This document shows positions 10,297-19,254 of a stretch of 41,016 bases of DNA, piece by piece. The notes beneath the pieces were generated by a model. It saw only the letters and a list, made by a program, of their open reading frames with translations, ran no database searches and was not told the origin of the DNA. The number at the start of each line of letters is the position of its first letter. The stretch's first letter is position 1. Position numbers and translations under genes: made by a program. This DNA comes from Stramenopiles sp. TOSAG23-3 (taxonomy: Eukaryota; Sar). Where the stretch lies: the NCBI GenBank assembly GCA_900128585.1, contig LT642179.1, positions 1-41,016 on the forward strand. The letters run 5' to 3'.

Positions 10297-11667
10297 TCAC
10301 CACCATTCGAACGATTTCTCCAGGTCGTTCCCTCGCTTGCCGTTTTCCGGTGATTGAGACACGCGTCTCTTATGGCTTTTCCTCGGTGACGCCGACCGCA
10401 GCTTTTTATGGGCCTCTTTGGTAGGCGAGTGGCGCAAATTGTCTTGAAAAGGCAACGCCGGTGGCGCTCGCCGTAAGCTGGCCCTTCGACTGTTTTCGGT
10501 GGGCTTTGCGTAGGCAGGGACGGGCTCCGAAAACGCTTGGTTGGTCTGACTATTCATCGACGTGGCCATGGCCTTCTGGAGGGTTTCTTCTGGTCGCTCG
10601 TCCTCCTCGTCTTTGAAGGATACGCTGCTTGCATTGTCCCCCGCTGCGCTTTGCGAAACGTAGCACTTGGTAAGCTCTTCTCTTAGCTGCAAATTGTCTT
10701 TCGCCAACAGGTCCCTTTGCTCTCGATAAAGCTCCAACAGCTGCATGCTGTGATTCAGCTGGCTCTTGGCCTGGCCAAGTTCGTCGTAAAGGGCTTGTTT
10801 GCTCCGTTCGACGGGCTCGCCGCCTTCCCCTACTGCCACGTCCATTTTAGACTCGTCGTCGTCGTCCTCCTCCTCCTGCGCGCCCTTGTCCCTTTTGACG
10901 ACGCCTCTGTTGTGCTGATCTTCCGCATCCTTCAAAATTCCCCAAATACGTTTCGTTATTTGCGTTGGCTGGTCGTGCTTTAACATTTGGCAACGCTTGG
11001 CCATTTCTCTAGCATACCTCAGGCAAGCCTTGGAGTCGCCCAGGCTCTGCTGAGATTCTTGGGCAGCGTATTTCACCATTCGTATTTGGTCTTGAAGCAT
11101 GTTCATGGAGGCAACAAAATGAGAGTGCATTTTGGAGATCCCAGCAAGACGGCGGTGCTCCCACTCTTTCTCGGACGCCAGGGTGCTATCCACCCAACCA
11201 CGAGACGTCACCAATTGTGGCGGCGGGGCTGCACTTCCGAAGGAGGTGGGGGACGGCTTCCGGTAGGAAACAGAGTGCAAACGGGCACTTTCCAAGCCGC
11301 CGCCGCTCACACTGCCCATCCCAACGTTGCCGAACACGCCCGCCCCACCTTCCCTTTGCAACATTTTCCTGTTAGTAACGGGCCCAGGCGATCGCTTTCG
11401 CATCGCCGCAACCACCTCTTCCGGGGTTGGAGTGGGCAGGGCGCTGACCTTTGACGCTTCAGTAGACTCTGCTGCGGGCATTGTACCACTCCCTTTCTCA
11501 GGGGTCATTCGTAGCGTACGCTCCACCTTGTTCAGCTCCTTCTCAAACGCCTCGCTGAAGGCAGAATCTTGCTTTTTGTATCTATTGTATTGCTGATCGA
11601 AACGTTTCTGCCAGTCGCCCAAAGATTCTGACGGCTGGCTCTCAGCTAGCGCTTGACCCGCCTCCAT
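10297..11667 (-). CDS. Hypothetical coiled-coil protein
   Basis: The product is 456 aa with no recognised domain. An N-terminal charged helix (DWQKRFDQQYNRYKKQD) is followed by a Gly/Ser/Pro-rich linker. A helical stretch around EKEWEHRRLAGISKMHSH to LRYAREMAKRCQ comes next, then an acidic run (EEEDDDDESK) and a coiled-coil segment (QALYDELGQAKSQLNHSMQ onward). The tail is Ser/Arg/Lys-rich (SASPRKSHKRR) and ends FEWW. The basic SP/RS-like tail might carry nuclear signals or phosphorylation sites; that is inference. The start is the first ATG; the frame upstream opens only with TTG. The ORF is long, intact and distinct from flanking spacer composition, so it is very likely real. Confidence 0.75.
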   Translation of the reverse strand: MEAGQALAESQPSESLGDWQKRFDQQYNRYKKQDSAFSEAFEKELNKVERTLRMTPEKGSGTMPAAESTEASKVSALPTPTPEEVVAAMRKRSPGPVTNRKMLQREGGAGVFGNVGMGSVSGGGLESARLHSVSYRKPSPTSFGSAAPPPQLVTSRGWVDSTLASEKEWEHRRLAGISKMHSHFVASMNMLQDQIRMVKYAAQESQQSLGDSKACLRYAREMAKRCQMLKHDQPTQITKRIWGILKDAEDQHNRGVVKRDKGAQEEEDDDDESKMDVAVGEGGEPVERSKQALYDELGQAKSQLNHSMQLLELYREQRDLLAKDNLQLREELTKCYVSQSAAGDNASSVSFKDEEDERPEETLQKAMATSMNSQTNQAFSEPVPAYAKPTENSRRASLRRAPPALPFQDNLRHSPTKEAHKKLRSASPRKSHKRRVSQSPENGKRGNDLEKSFEWW

Positions 11668-12323
11668 CCCGGTGGGGGCAGAACAAACAAGAACAAACAA
11701 ACTATTCGGACGGGCAAAACCCCTTCAGCCACACCGAAACGTTTTACTGAAAAGGGAACGTTCAATGCAAAGAAACAAACCAACGGTTGATTTTGTTCAA
11801 CCTTTCAAACACAAACTACCAAAAGCAAAATTTTCTCAATGAACAATTACATAAAAGTATGTAACGAATGGATGTGTTAGTTCCTTCTTCTTTCTCTTTC
11901 TTTTGGATGGTTTGGATTGGATTACATTGGATAGTCATCTACTATTTATCTAAATAAGTCTTCTATTATCTTCCGTGTTGTTCGTTCTGTCGTCTCTTCT
12001 CTCTATTATTATTATTATTCTTTCTTATTATTTGTATGTAACACACACAATATTAATAATAAATACGATGGTATTAATATTTAATATTATTTAATACAGG
12101 TAGGTACCATTCAATACAGGTATCAGGTACAGGTACGGTATTAATACCGGTACAGGTATTGAATAGTAATTAAAAATACTACAGCAGGGCTTTGTAGCTA
12201 TTTATTAATAATATGATAGACGACTACTATAATAAAACAAGAAAATTGACAACGAACTGGGTTCCGTTGTTCCGTTCGCAAAGATATTAAATTTAAATGC
12301 TTTTTCGTTCTATGTACTTCTCT
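11668..12323. other. A+T-rich spacer
   Basis: This spacer lies between the 5' end of the coiled-coil gene and the 3' end of the GW-repeat gene. It contains CTTCTTTCTC-type pyrimidine runs, (ATT)n, and a dense GGTACC/CAGGTATTAATA cluster at about 12090-12165. No credible gene was seen. Confidence 0.55.
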
Positions 12324-13727
12324 TCAGGGCGTGCTTGAGCGTACGAATTTTATTCCGTGGTATAGGAACCCCCCCGGGGTTGTATGGACGCCATCGTTCG
12401 TGTAAACTCGCGCAGCACACCTGTTGCTTTTCGCCGGGGGTTGCGACTCACTAATAGTCAACGAATCCTGAAAGGCCCTGTGGGGAATGGTTGGTGGAGC
12501 TAAGTTTGTTACCATCGTCTTGAAGGTGTCTAGTTGAAGGGAACCAAAAACGAAAACTTCGTCAGAGGAAGAATTTTCGGCCTGGGCTGTACCTTCTGAT
12601 CTCTTGATCAGGGAAATAATGCAGCTGCCCTTGCACTTAATCTGAAACAGGTCGTACACGAATTTGTTGTCACGGTGCGACTTCGACCTTTTCTTGCCAT
12701 CCTCCCGCTTCAACCTCTGCTTCGAATCTTTTGATCGCAAATGAGGGTGCTTCCTCTTTACGTAAGAGTCCCACGCTTTTGCAGAAAACGTGCCGCTAGC
12801 AACGTACATATCGAATTCGGTTGAGACTAGCTCGGAATAGCTGTTGCTGTCCAAACGATCGGGACGTACTTTCCACGCTCTGCATACCATCCCCGGTCCA
12901 GTGCAAAACAGCTGCGGAAACGTGTCTTCAAAGCACCATTGCAAAGACTCCATTTTGTTCGCTTTTCCCTGCAAACGGTCAGGAATATCGATTTTGTTAT
13001 AGGAGCCGTCGGGATTCAAAATAACTGCCACTGGGCTGGTAGAATCTGACCCCAGTGGCTTCATGCCCAGCCCGCCCCCTTCGACTGCGGCAACTGTTGG
13101 TTTTACGGGCTGCGCCTGGTCGATTCCCTGAAACCGCTCGCCGGCTGCTTTCTTATACATTACATACCCCTTGTTTCCCGTGGAAAGCTGGGGTTGAGAA
13201 CCAAGGGTCTTTAAGGCAGCAGACATTTGTTTGCTGCGATGACGGCTACCTTTCCAAGAGGACGGTGCGCGCAAGGATTGCGGTGGCGCAGTGGGAGTTT
13301 CCCCCCAACCCCTTCCCCCAGAAGAGCTGGGAGTTTCCCCCCAACCCCTTCCCCCAGAAGAGCTGGGAGTTTCCCCCCAGCCCCCTCCCCCGGAAGAGCT
13401 GGGAGTCCCCCCCCAGCCCCCTCCCCCGGAAGAGCTAGAAGTGCCCCAGCCCCCTCTGCCAGGGGTTGTCGACGCTGAATTTTCTGGCGCTGTGTGTGGT
13501 CGGCCCCATCCCCCAACCGTCTCGTTGCCCCAAGACTGCTTGTTGCTGTTCGAATTGCCCCAACCTGAAGCGTCGTCTGGTGAGTTCCACCCATTATTAT
13601 TACTATTACGATTCCTACGATATTTGGTGTGTCCATTTCTCCTACCTTGTCTGTAATTTGAGTTCCGAGAGTGTCCACCATTTCCCCATCGATTGCCCCC
13701 GTTCCAGGGCCCACCACCGTCGTTCAT
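12324..13727 (-). CDS. GW/WG-repeat protein, AGO-hook-like N-terminus
   Basis: The product is 467 aa. The N-terminal about 150 residues are Gly/Ser/Asn-rich with about ten GW or WG dipeptides (Trp at about 14, 47, 56, 66, 74, 94, 105, 117, 129, 141). The last ones sit in a 12-residue tandem repeat of type GGGWGETPSSSG, encoded by a 36-bp minisatellite. Evenly spaced Trp in disordered Gly/Ser sequence is the hallmark of Argonaute-binding 'AGO hook' regions (GW182, plant NRPE1/SPT5L). The C-terminal half (about 225-465) is more ordered (SLQWCFEDTFPQLF, STEFDMYVASGTFSAKAWDSY) with a Lys/Arg-rich stretch; I recognise no family there. RGG-like RNA-binding disorder is the main alternative. The start is the first ATG. 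Confidence 0.78.
   Translation of the reverse strand: MNDGGGPWNGGNRWGNGGHSRNSNYRQGRRNGHTKYRRNRNSNNNGWNSPDDASGWGNSNSNKQSWGNETVGGWGRPHTAPENSASTTPGRGGWGTSSSSGGGGWGGTPSSSGGGGWGETPSSSGGRGWGETPSSSGGRGWGETPTAPPQSLRAPSSWKGSRHRSKQMSAALKTLGSQPQLSTGNKGYVMYKKAAGERFQGIDQAQPVKPTVAAVEGGGLGMKPLGSDSTSPVAVILNPDGSYNKIDIPDRLQGKANKMESLQWCFEDTFPQLFCTGPGMVCRAWKVRPDRLDSNSYSELVSTEFDMYVASGTFSAKAWDSYVKRKHPHLRSKDSKQRLKREDGKKRSKSHRDNKFVYDLFQIKCKGSCIISLIKRSEGTAQAENSSSDEVFVFGSLQLDTFKTMVTNLAPPTIPHRAFQDSLTISESQPPAKSNRCAARVYTNDGVHTTPGGFLYHGIKFVRSSTP
13293..13436. repeat. 36-bp coding minisatellite (4 units)
   Basis: Four tandem 36-bp units begin at 13293, 13329, 13365 and 13401. Units 1 and 2 are identical and units 3 and 4 differ by a few bases; a degenerate fifth follows. 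Each encodes the 12-residue GGxGWGETPSSS repeat on the minus strand. The 36-bp period keeps the frame, so copy number can change without breaking the protein. Confidence 0.9.
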
Positions 13728-14312
13728 CAATGGTTTAATAATTACAACCCAAACGTTTGACTGGGACCGTGATGATGATGATGACTAGAGGGACAGTAAA
13801 ATGAAACCCCGTTCTGCAATTTGTTTCGTCTTGCCTATTATGAAAATATTATATTAGCTACGGGTTGATACAATTGGTATTTTGTATCAGAATGTAGAAT
13901 CAATTGTGCCTAATAAGATTGATTTCAATACAAATGTTCATTGACGATCTTAATCACAATTACGTCGTTTATACGGAATGGATGAAAGAAAGAAGAAGAA
14001 CAACAACAACGAAAAAAAAAAATTATTATTAAAATATATTATTAGAGAAGAAGAAGAGAAAAGAAGAAGAACGAACGAAGAAGAGAAAGCAAGAAAGAAG
14101 AGAGAAAAGAAGAAGAAGAAAATGATGAAGAAGAATAATAATTTTTTAGAGGAGGAGAGCAGCTACTACCAAGTTAGTTAGAAGAAGAAGGGTTAACTTT
14201 ACTCTTGCTCTCTCCATAATAAATTGAAGCACAGCCAACTTTCCAGTTTATCAGTGTGCTGGTACTTCTACAATTCCACAGATTCCAGCTGCTGTAACGC
14301 AAAATATTGCCA
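13728..14312. other. Bidirectional spacer with polypurine tract
   Basis: This spacer lies between the divergent GW-repeat and RING genes. A strongly purine-biased plus strand (AAGAAGAA-type, about 13985-14180) gives only low-complexity Lys/Glu reading frames, which I do not call. The remainder is A+T rich with no recognised motif. Confidence 0.55.
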
Positions 14313-14858
14313 ATGAATGTATATAAAAAAACAAGTAAAACGTGTTGCAATCGAGCCCATATTGAATTGCGGGAACTTGCACAAATACTTACACGTGCAA
14401 TGAAAACCACTAAGCTTGGGTGGGATGGTGGCGGTGGAAGACCTGGGAGACATATGCGTGTCGTATTGCGAGATGCAGCGAGGCAAGGTAAGATTAGAGG
14501 TACAAAAACGGTTTTTTCAGCGGAAAAGAGAAACCAAACAGAACGTCGCACCTGGTTTTGGCATTTATATGACGGCGATCTAGTGACTGTACAGCTTTTG
14601 TTGGCTCAGCATGCCAGAAAACGAGAAGATCAAACCGCATTGCCAATGCACGATGCTGAAAAGAAGACGGATGAGATTACCGACGCATGTAACAGTGAAA
14701 TTGAGAACGAGTGTTCCATATGTTTTGAAAATTTGTACGAAAACGACGGTGGTCTTATACACCAAACAACTCCATGCCAGCACACATTCCATTCATTGTG
14801 CTTACAACTCTGGCAGAAACAAAACAATTCGTGCCCACTTTGCAGGGGGGCCCTATGA
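14313..14858 (+). CDS. RING-H2 finger protein, probable E3 ubiquitin ligase
   Basis: The product is 181 aa with a C-terminal RING-H2 domain. Ligands are Cys134-x2-Cys137-x17-Cys155-x-His157-x2-His160-x2-Cys163-x10-Cys174-x2-Cys177, ending three residues before the stop. RING-H2 domains recruit E2 enzymes, so an E3 ligase role is likely; the substrate is unknown. The middle WFWHLYDGDLVTVQLLLAQH looks like one ankyrin-type helix pair. The N-terminal about 80 residues are basic and unrecognised. The start is the first ATG in frame. A 33-nt stretch at 14488-14520 has intron-like ends (GTAAGA...TTTTTTCAG) but is in frame without a stop, so it may or may not be spliced. The gene is convergent with the next, 52 bases apart. 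Confidence 0.75.
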   Translation: MNVYKKTSKTCCNRAHIELRELAQILTRAMKTTKLGWDGGGGRPGRHMRVVLRDAARQGKIRGTKTVFSAEKRNQTERRTWFWHLYDGDLVTVQLLLAQHARKREDQTALPMHDAEKKTDEITDACNSEIENECSICFENLYENDGGLIHQTTPCQHTFHSLCLQLWQKQNNSCPLCRGAL

Positions 14859-14910
14859 ATTTTGTTGTTGTTGTATACACAGCGTGTAAGAATATTAAGA
14901 ACTAATATTT

Positions 14911-16752
14911 TTATATTTCACTTATGTGCTCGCTCAAATCGCAGCCACCTTGACTAATTTTGTCTTCGGCAAATTTGTTGTAATCCTTGTTCCGCTTCGT
15001 CAAACCGAAGCGCTGTCGTAGGGTCCCCCGTTGCTTGCGTTCTTTCTTGAGGAAGGTAGCATCGAGCCTGTCGATCGGCTTTCTCTTTCCCATATCATTC
15101 ATGTCTAACACCTCAGCATTGCCCCGGTATTTTGCGGGAGTCCTCTTCTTTTGGCTACTATCCAGTTCGGTGTCGCTATCATCTTCGTAGTCGCTGTCGC
15201 TGTCAGAATCGTCGTATCTCGAACTTTTTGCCTTTTTACTCCCGGAAGACTTGAACTCGCAGTGGTAGTACTTCAACCAATCCCCGCGCTCATTCTTCAG
15301 CTGCGAAGTGTCATAATCTAGCCCGCGCGCGAGGCGGCCTGCTGGGGAACCATAAGATTTCCTCGACAGTTCGACTGCGTCTCTCATCAGCTCACTTTTT
15401 CGGGAATCGTTGTCGGGCAGCGACAGCGCCTTCGACTGGGTGTACCCGGCTTTTCGCGAGAGCTTGTTCGACCGAGCCATGGCAGTCTCCTGGTCCAACA
15501 AGACCCATTTAATTGAGGGAGCGTCGCCAGAGTCCTTCTGGCTCGAAGAGACGGCGCCCCCTGCTTCTTCGCTCATGATTTCTTGCATCCCGAGAATGAA
15601 CTCATCGATCGACACTTTTCCCGAACTGTCCTGGTCGATCTCTTCGAAAAGTAGCTTAATGCTGCTGTCCGAGTCACCACTCAGCACCCATCCATAGTCT
15701 TCCATTTCTGTCAACACCCCCTTGACCTCTTCCAGATCAAGCTCACCCCCCCCGTCGTCGTCGTGGGCTTCAAACAGCTTCCTTAGCCGATAGATTTGCC
15801 ACGCTCCTAGTTCCATGTCGTCCCTGTTCTCTTCAATCTGTTTAAAATTAATCGCTTTTGGCAACACTGCTTGCCTCAATTTTTCGCCCGATAGTTCTTT
15901 TTGCTCTTCGAGGGCCTGCATGGCCTTTGCGTAAGTCTTTTTTTGATCCGCCTCTTCTTGCGCACTCTCTTCCCTCTCAATTCGCGCAAGTTCACGGTAC
16001 AAAATTTTTACCGTGCCGGACAGCCCTGAATCGTCTTCATCCTTCTCTTCTTCCATCAAGCTCAGCTTTGTTCTCGTGTTGCGAGTGTGCGACGAGCCGG
16101 CGCGAGACCCCGCACGGGACGCAGCGTCTCCGCCCTGGTGGGTCCCTGCATGCTGACTGCCTGCCTGGGAGCCCCGCGCAGAACTTCTTATGCTCTCCGC
16201 CTTGGCCCGCTTCTGCAACTTTAATTTCTTCTGGTACAGCGCTTCCGCCTGCGCCCTCTCGTCGTCCTTGACAATGTGTCGGTCAAGAACGTGAACGCTG
16301 GGGCAGGCTTGGATTACGCGCAAGCGATAGTTCGGCTCCTCGGCGCACGGATTGTTCCGCATGTCTAATTGTTCAAGCGTGTGAAGCTTTGAAATGCATT
16401 CGATCACTGCATTCAGGTTCGTTATTTGATTGTCAAACAAAGTCAAGCGTGTCAAAAAATTGCACGGCAAGCGAACCCCTTTCAACGAGGCCAGCTTGTT
16501 GTTGTGCAAATACAACTCTTTCAACCGAAAGTTTTCCTCCAACCCCCGCACGGAGGTGAGGTTGTTGTGGTTTAACCACACGACTTCTAAGTTTGCAAAC
16601 ACTTCAAACCCTCGAAGTTTGTCAATATTACGCTTTGCCAAGTACATTTCCAAGCAATTCTTGATGTATTTGGCATTCTGAATGGGCAACTCGTCCATAG
16701 GCTTAGAGTACACCGTGCGCTTCTTCCTGCCACGAGCTTTCCCCTCAGCCAT
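14911..16752 (-). CDS. Leucine-rich repeat / EF-hand protein
   Basis: The product is 613 aa. About four SDS22-like leucine-rich repeats (residues 45-135, LEVVWLNHNNL, LKELYLHNNKL, LTRLTLFDNQI, LEQLDMRNNP) end in an LRR cap (NYRLRVIQACPSVHVLD). A Lys/Ser-rich linker and helix follow, then two EF-hands with good calcium loops, DDDGGGELDLEE (331-342) and DQDSSGKVSIDE (373-384). The C-terminal region is basic and Ser/Asp-rich. SDS22-type LRR plus calcium-binding modules often occur in flagellar or cytoskeletal proteins of protists, so a calcium-regulated scaffold is plausible; that is inference. The start is the first ATG; the frame opens nine codons further only with TTG. I see no ortholog name I can defend. 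Confidence 0.85.
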   Translation of the reverse strand: MAEGKARGRKKRTVYSKPMDELPIQNAKYIKNCLEMYLAKRNIDKLRGFEVFANLEVVWLNHNNLTSVRGLEENFRLKELYLHNNKLASLKGVRLPCNFLTRLTLFDNQITNLNAVIECISKLHTLEQLDMRNNPCAEEPNYRLRVIQACPSVHVLDRHIVKDDERAQAEALYQKKLKLQKRAKAESIRSSARGSQAGSQHAGTHQGGDAASRAGSRAGSSHTRNTRTKLSLMEEEKDEDDSGLSGTVKILYRELARIEREESAQEEADQKKTYAKAMQALEEQKELSGEKLRQAVLPKAINFKQIEENRDDMELGAWQIYRLRKLFEAHDDDGGGELDLEEVKGVLTEMEDYGWVLSGDSDSSIKLLFEEIDQDSSGKVSIDEFILGMQEIMSEEAGGAVSSSQKDSGDAPSIKWVLLDQETAMARSNKLSRKAGYTQSKALSLPDNDSRKSELMRDAVELSRKSYGSPAGRLARGLDYDTSQLKNERGDWLKYYHCEFKSSGSKKAKSSRYDDSDSDSDYEDDSDTELDSSQKKRTPAKYRGNAEVLDMNDMGKRKPIDRLDATFLKKERKQRGTLRQRFGLTKRNKDYNKFAEDKISQGGCDLSEHISEI

Positions 16753-17077
16753 GGTGACGACTACGGTGCCGGTGGTCAACTACTTTGATGCGCGAAAGAA
16801 CGGAACGTCTCTCTCAACGAAAGCAAAACTCTACAGTTTCACTATTATTCTTTTGGTATTAACAATGTCAACCTCTTCTGTTCCATCCAAACACAATAAT
16901 CAAAAATAGATATGCATTTGATCCAATCGTTTACGTAATAAAAACTTGTTTTGGTTTATTGGACCCCCGCCCCAAATATTTATATACGAAGGTATAGAGA
17001 TACCAGGCAGGCAGGCAGGCAAGCAGGCAGGTGGTTTTATTTTATTCTATTATTATTTATAGCGGATGATAATAGGA

Positions 17078-17145
17078 GGAAGGAAGGAAGGAAGGAAGGA
17101 AGGAAGGAAGGAAGGAAGGAAGGAGAGAAGGAAGGAGAGAAGGAA
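17078..17145. repeat. (GGAA)n microsatellite
   Basis: About twelve perfect GGAA units are followed by imperfect GGAGA/GGAA units. The tract is purine-only on the plus strand. It is complementary to the (TTCC)n tract at 17344-17399. Confidence 0.9.
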
Positions 17146-17343
17146 TGATGAATGAAACGCCAGATTCCTCTGAAGTATCGTACTAGACTACGTATTATAA
17201 TACCGTACTGCAGTGAATGAAGTTCCATGGAAGAAAAAGAAGAAACGAAGACGTTATTCATTCGACTAAATAAGCGTTGGACTGCTGTTGGTCGCCTTCT
17301 ATTTTTAGTCATCAATCGGCTTGCTTTGTAGTTGTTCTTTGAT

Positions 17344-17399
17344 TCCTTCCTTCCTTCCTTCCTTCCTTCCTTCCTTCCTTCCTTCCTTCCTTCCTTCCT
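17344..17399. repeat. (TTCC)n microsatellite
   Basis: About fourteen perfect TTCC units form the inverted partner of the (GGAA)n tract 200 bases upstream. Together they could pair as a long hairpin arm. Confidence 0.9.
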
Positions 17400-17615
17400 C
17401 GCTGTGCGTATTAATACCGTAGTGTACATTATTTACCTATTAATACTGATTATCTAACGAATACCTCTCTGTCAATTATTATATCGGTTCTAATAGAGCA
17501 TATGGGGGAATGTACTATATTTAGTAAAACTCGTATTATAAAAACAGTAGTTGAAAGAAGAAAAGAGACACTGTACAAATACTTTTACAAAAATTATCAC
17601 ACTCATTTTGGATTG

Positions 17616-19254
17616 TTATAGATCCTCTCCTCCTTCCTGTCGAATGTATTGCATGGTGAAAAAAGGTCTTTTTTTTACCGATTTGATATAAGAAACAACC
17701 TGTTCAAATGGCATTGACGCGATGCTTTCCCTGTTGACGTGGGTCAGGCGATCCCCCAACTTCAGATCGCGCAAGTTCTGCCTGGATGAGTCTACCGAGG
17801 TTACCACGATGACCAAACTATTTGTGGTTGTGTCCAATGCGTTGCCCAAACATATTCCAATGGATCGGTCACTCTTCGAGTCTATGGAGACCATGATTGC
17901 TTCTGGACGTTCGGGGTTGTTGCCATGGTTCGCAGCATGGCCACCGCTGTGGTTTCTGCTACTTTCCAGCGTTGGTGGTTGGGGAAAAGAAGAGAGCAGG
18001 TCGTCTTGCTCCACCAGGAATTCATCCTCGAGCACAAACGGTTGGTAGGCGGTGGCAGGCGGGTGCTCTTTTTGTTGGTCTTCTTTCGGGCGCTCGTGTT
18101 GGCCTGCATTCTTTGCACCCACGGCATCGGAACCCAGCTTAAATTTCTTTTTCCGCTTTCTTCGCTTCTGCTTGCTCCGTTTGGTGGAGAAAATGTTCGC
18201 CATGACCTTGTTTCGCTGCAGTCTTGAATTCTTCTCCCGCAATTCTATCCGGCTGTTGACTTTGTACCAATCCTTCTCCCCGCGCTCTACCCCACCCTTG
18301 TCTCTATTGCCGTCTGCCAGGCCTTTTCTGAGCAACCTTACGTTTAACAAACACTCTTCTACCGCCTCTTCGAGGTCAGGGTGAATGCGAATCTGGCCTT
18401 CGTTCGCGTCGATTAGAAGGCACGTTACAAGAAATGCAGACACTGCAAGGTTGCGAACTTTCGCTTCGTATTGATTTGCCTTGGCGCCGCGCCGCAAGCT
18501 CTGCTGGCACCGAAACGCGAAGCTTTCCCTCCCACAAACGTAAAGTATGGCCACGATGGTTTCCCAGCTAAAGAACCTTACTGCCGTGACCAGCCGATGG
18601 ATATTAAACGAGCAAAACGTTAGTCCCGTTTCGCGACCTTTCTCCAAGTAGTTGACCCGGGCCGATAAGAGGACGTGTTGCGTCTTGCTCAATTTAAAGC
18701 CTTTCACGTAGACCCTCTCAAATGGCAACCCAATGTCTTTGTTTTTTTTTCGGGCAAACCTTTTGCGGCGCTTCTTTTTGTTGTTGCCTAAATATGACCC
18801 GTATTTTCCAAGGATCGGTGTCAGCAACTTTCGGTGGATGTCCTTCTGGGAAGGCATCCCTAGCTTGTAGGCGCGCAACTCGCGACGGGTTTTAGGAGAT
18901 CGGTCTGGAGACCTGGACGATTTGTGCTTGGTGTCTTTCAGGCCATACTTCGTGGGGTTTTTGCCGCCAGTAAGGGGAACTTGGGTGAAATTCACCCAAT
19001 TGCGCTTCGTCCTCTTCGTGCTCGTACATTGTGACTTGGCTCCTTGAGAGTCCCCCCAACGTTGCACCGGCGTCCTCCTCCTCCTCCGATGAAGAATAGT
19101 CGCTTTTCCCATGACGGTGGGAAGAGGGCGAGTGCAAACCGTACAGTGTTGCACCTTCATCCCAGTGTTCTTCATCTATATCCTGCAGCTCATAATTAAT
19201 CGGAATCATGTCGTCCCCGGACAAATAGAAAGGATTTGTATCAGTACGCTCCAT
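17616..19254 (-). CDS. PDZ-domain protein, reading frame interrupted near 18990
   Basis: The gene appears to need one frame change. Frame A starts at ATG 19254 (MERTDTNPFYLSGDDMIP) and encodes an acidic N-terminus through YEHEEDEAQLGEF, then degenerates to a stop at 18892. Frame B carries the rest and ends at 17616. Its upstream part (HRRRRRTPVQRW and similar) looks like shadow sequence. The switch falls at a perfect 9-base-arm palindrome with a single centre base (18981-18999); dropping that one base joins both frames into about 545 aa. The C-terminal about 95 residues form a PDZ-like domain (IGICLGNAL...LVIVV...LKLGDRLTHVNRESI...VVSYIKSVKKRPFFTM). A basic helical middle region is unrecognised. 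Assembly error, real mutation or +1 frameshifting are all possible; a canonical intron was not found. Confidence 0.65.

Larger units (their letters stand above)
16753..17615. other. Microsatellite-rich spacer
   Basis: This spacer lies between the 5' end of the LRR/EF-hand gene and the 3' end of the PDZ gene. It holds (GGCA)n at about 17004-17031, a (GGAA)n tract at about 17078-17145 and a complementary (TTCC)n tract at 17344-17399. The rest is A+T rich. Reading frames here are low-complexity artefacts. Confidence 0.6.

Noticed and set aside
13978-14181. 67-codon Lys/Glu/Arg frame
   Set aside because: It is a translated polypurine tract in a spacer; low complexity only.
17037-17429. Frame made of repeated Lys-Glu-Gly-Arg
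   Set aside because: It is translation of the GGAA/TTCC microsatellites.
18985-19000. 16-nt GT...AG intron in the PDZ gene
   Set aside because: Removing GTGAATTTCACCCAAG would restore frame, but 16 nt is far shorter than the 94-nt intron seen here and lacks a branch site; a 1-base insertion explains it more simply.
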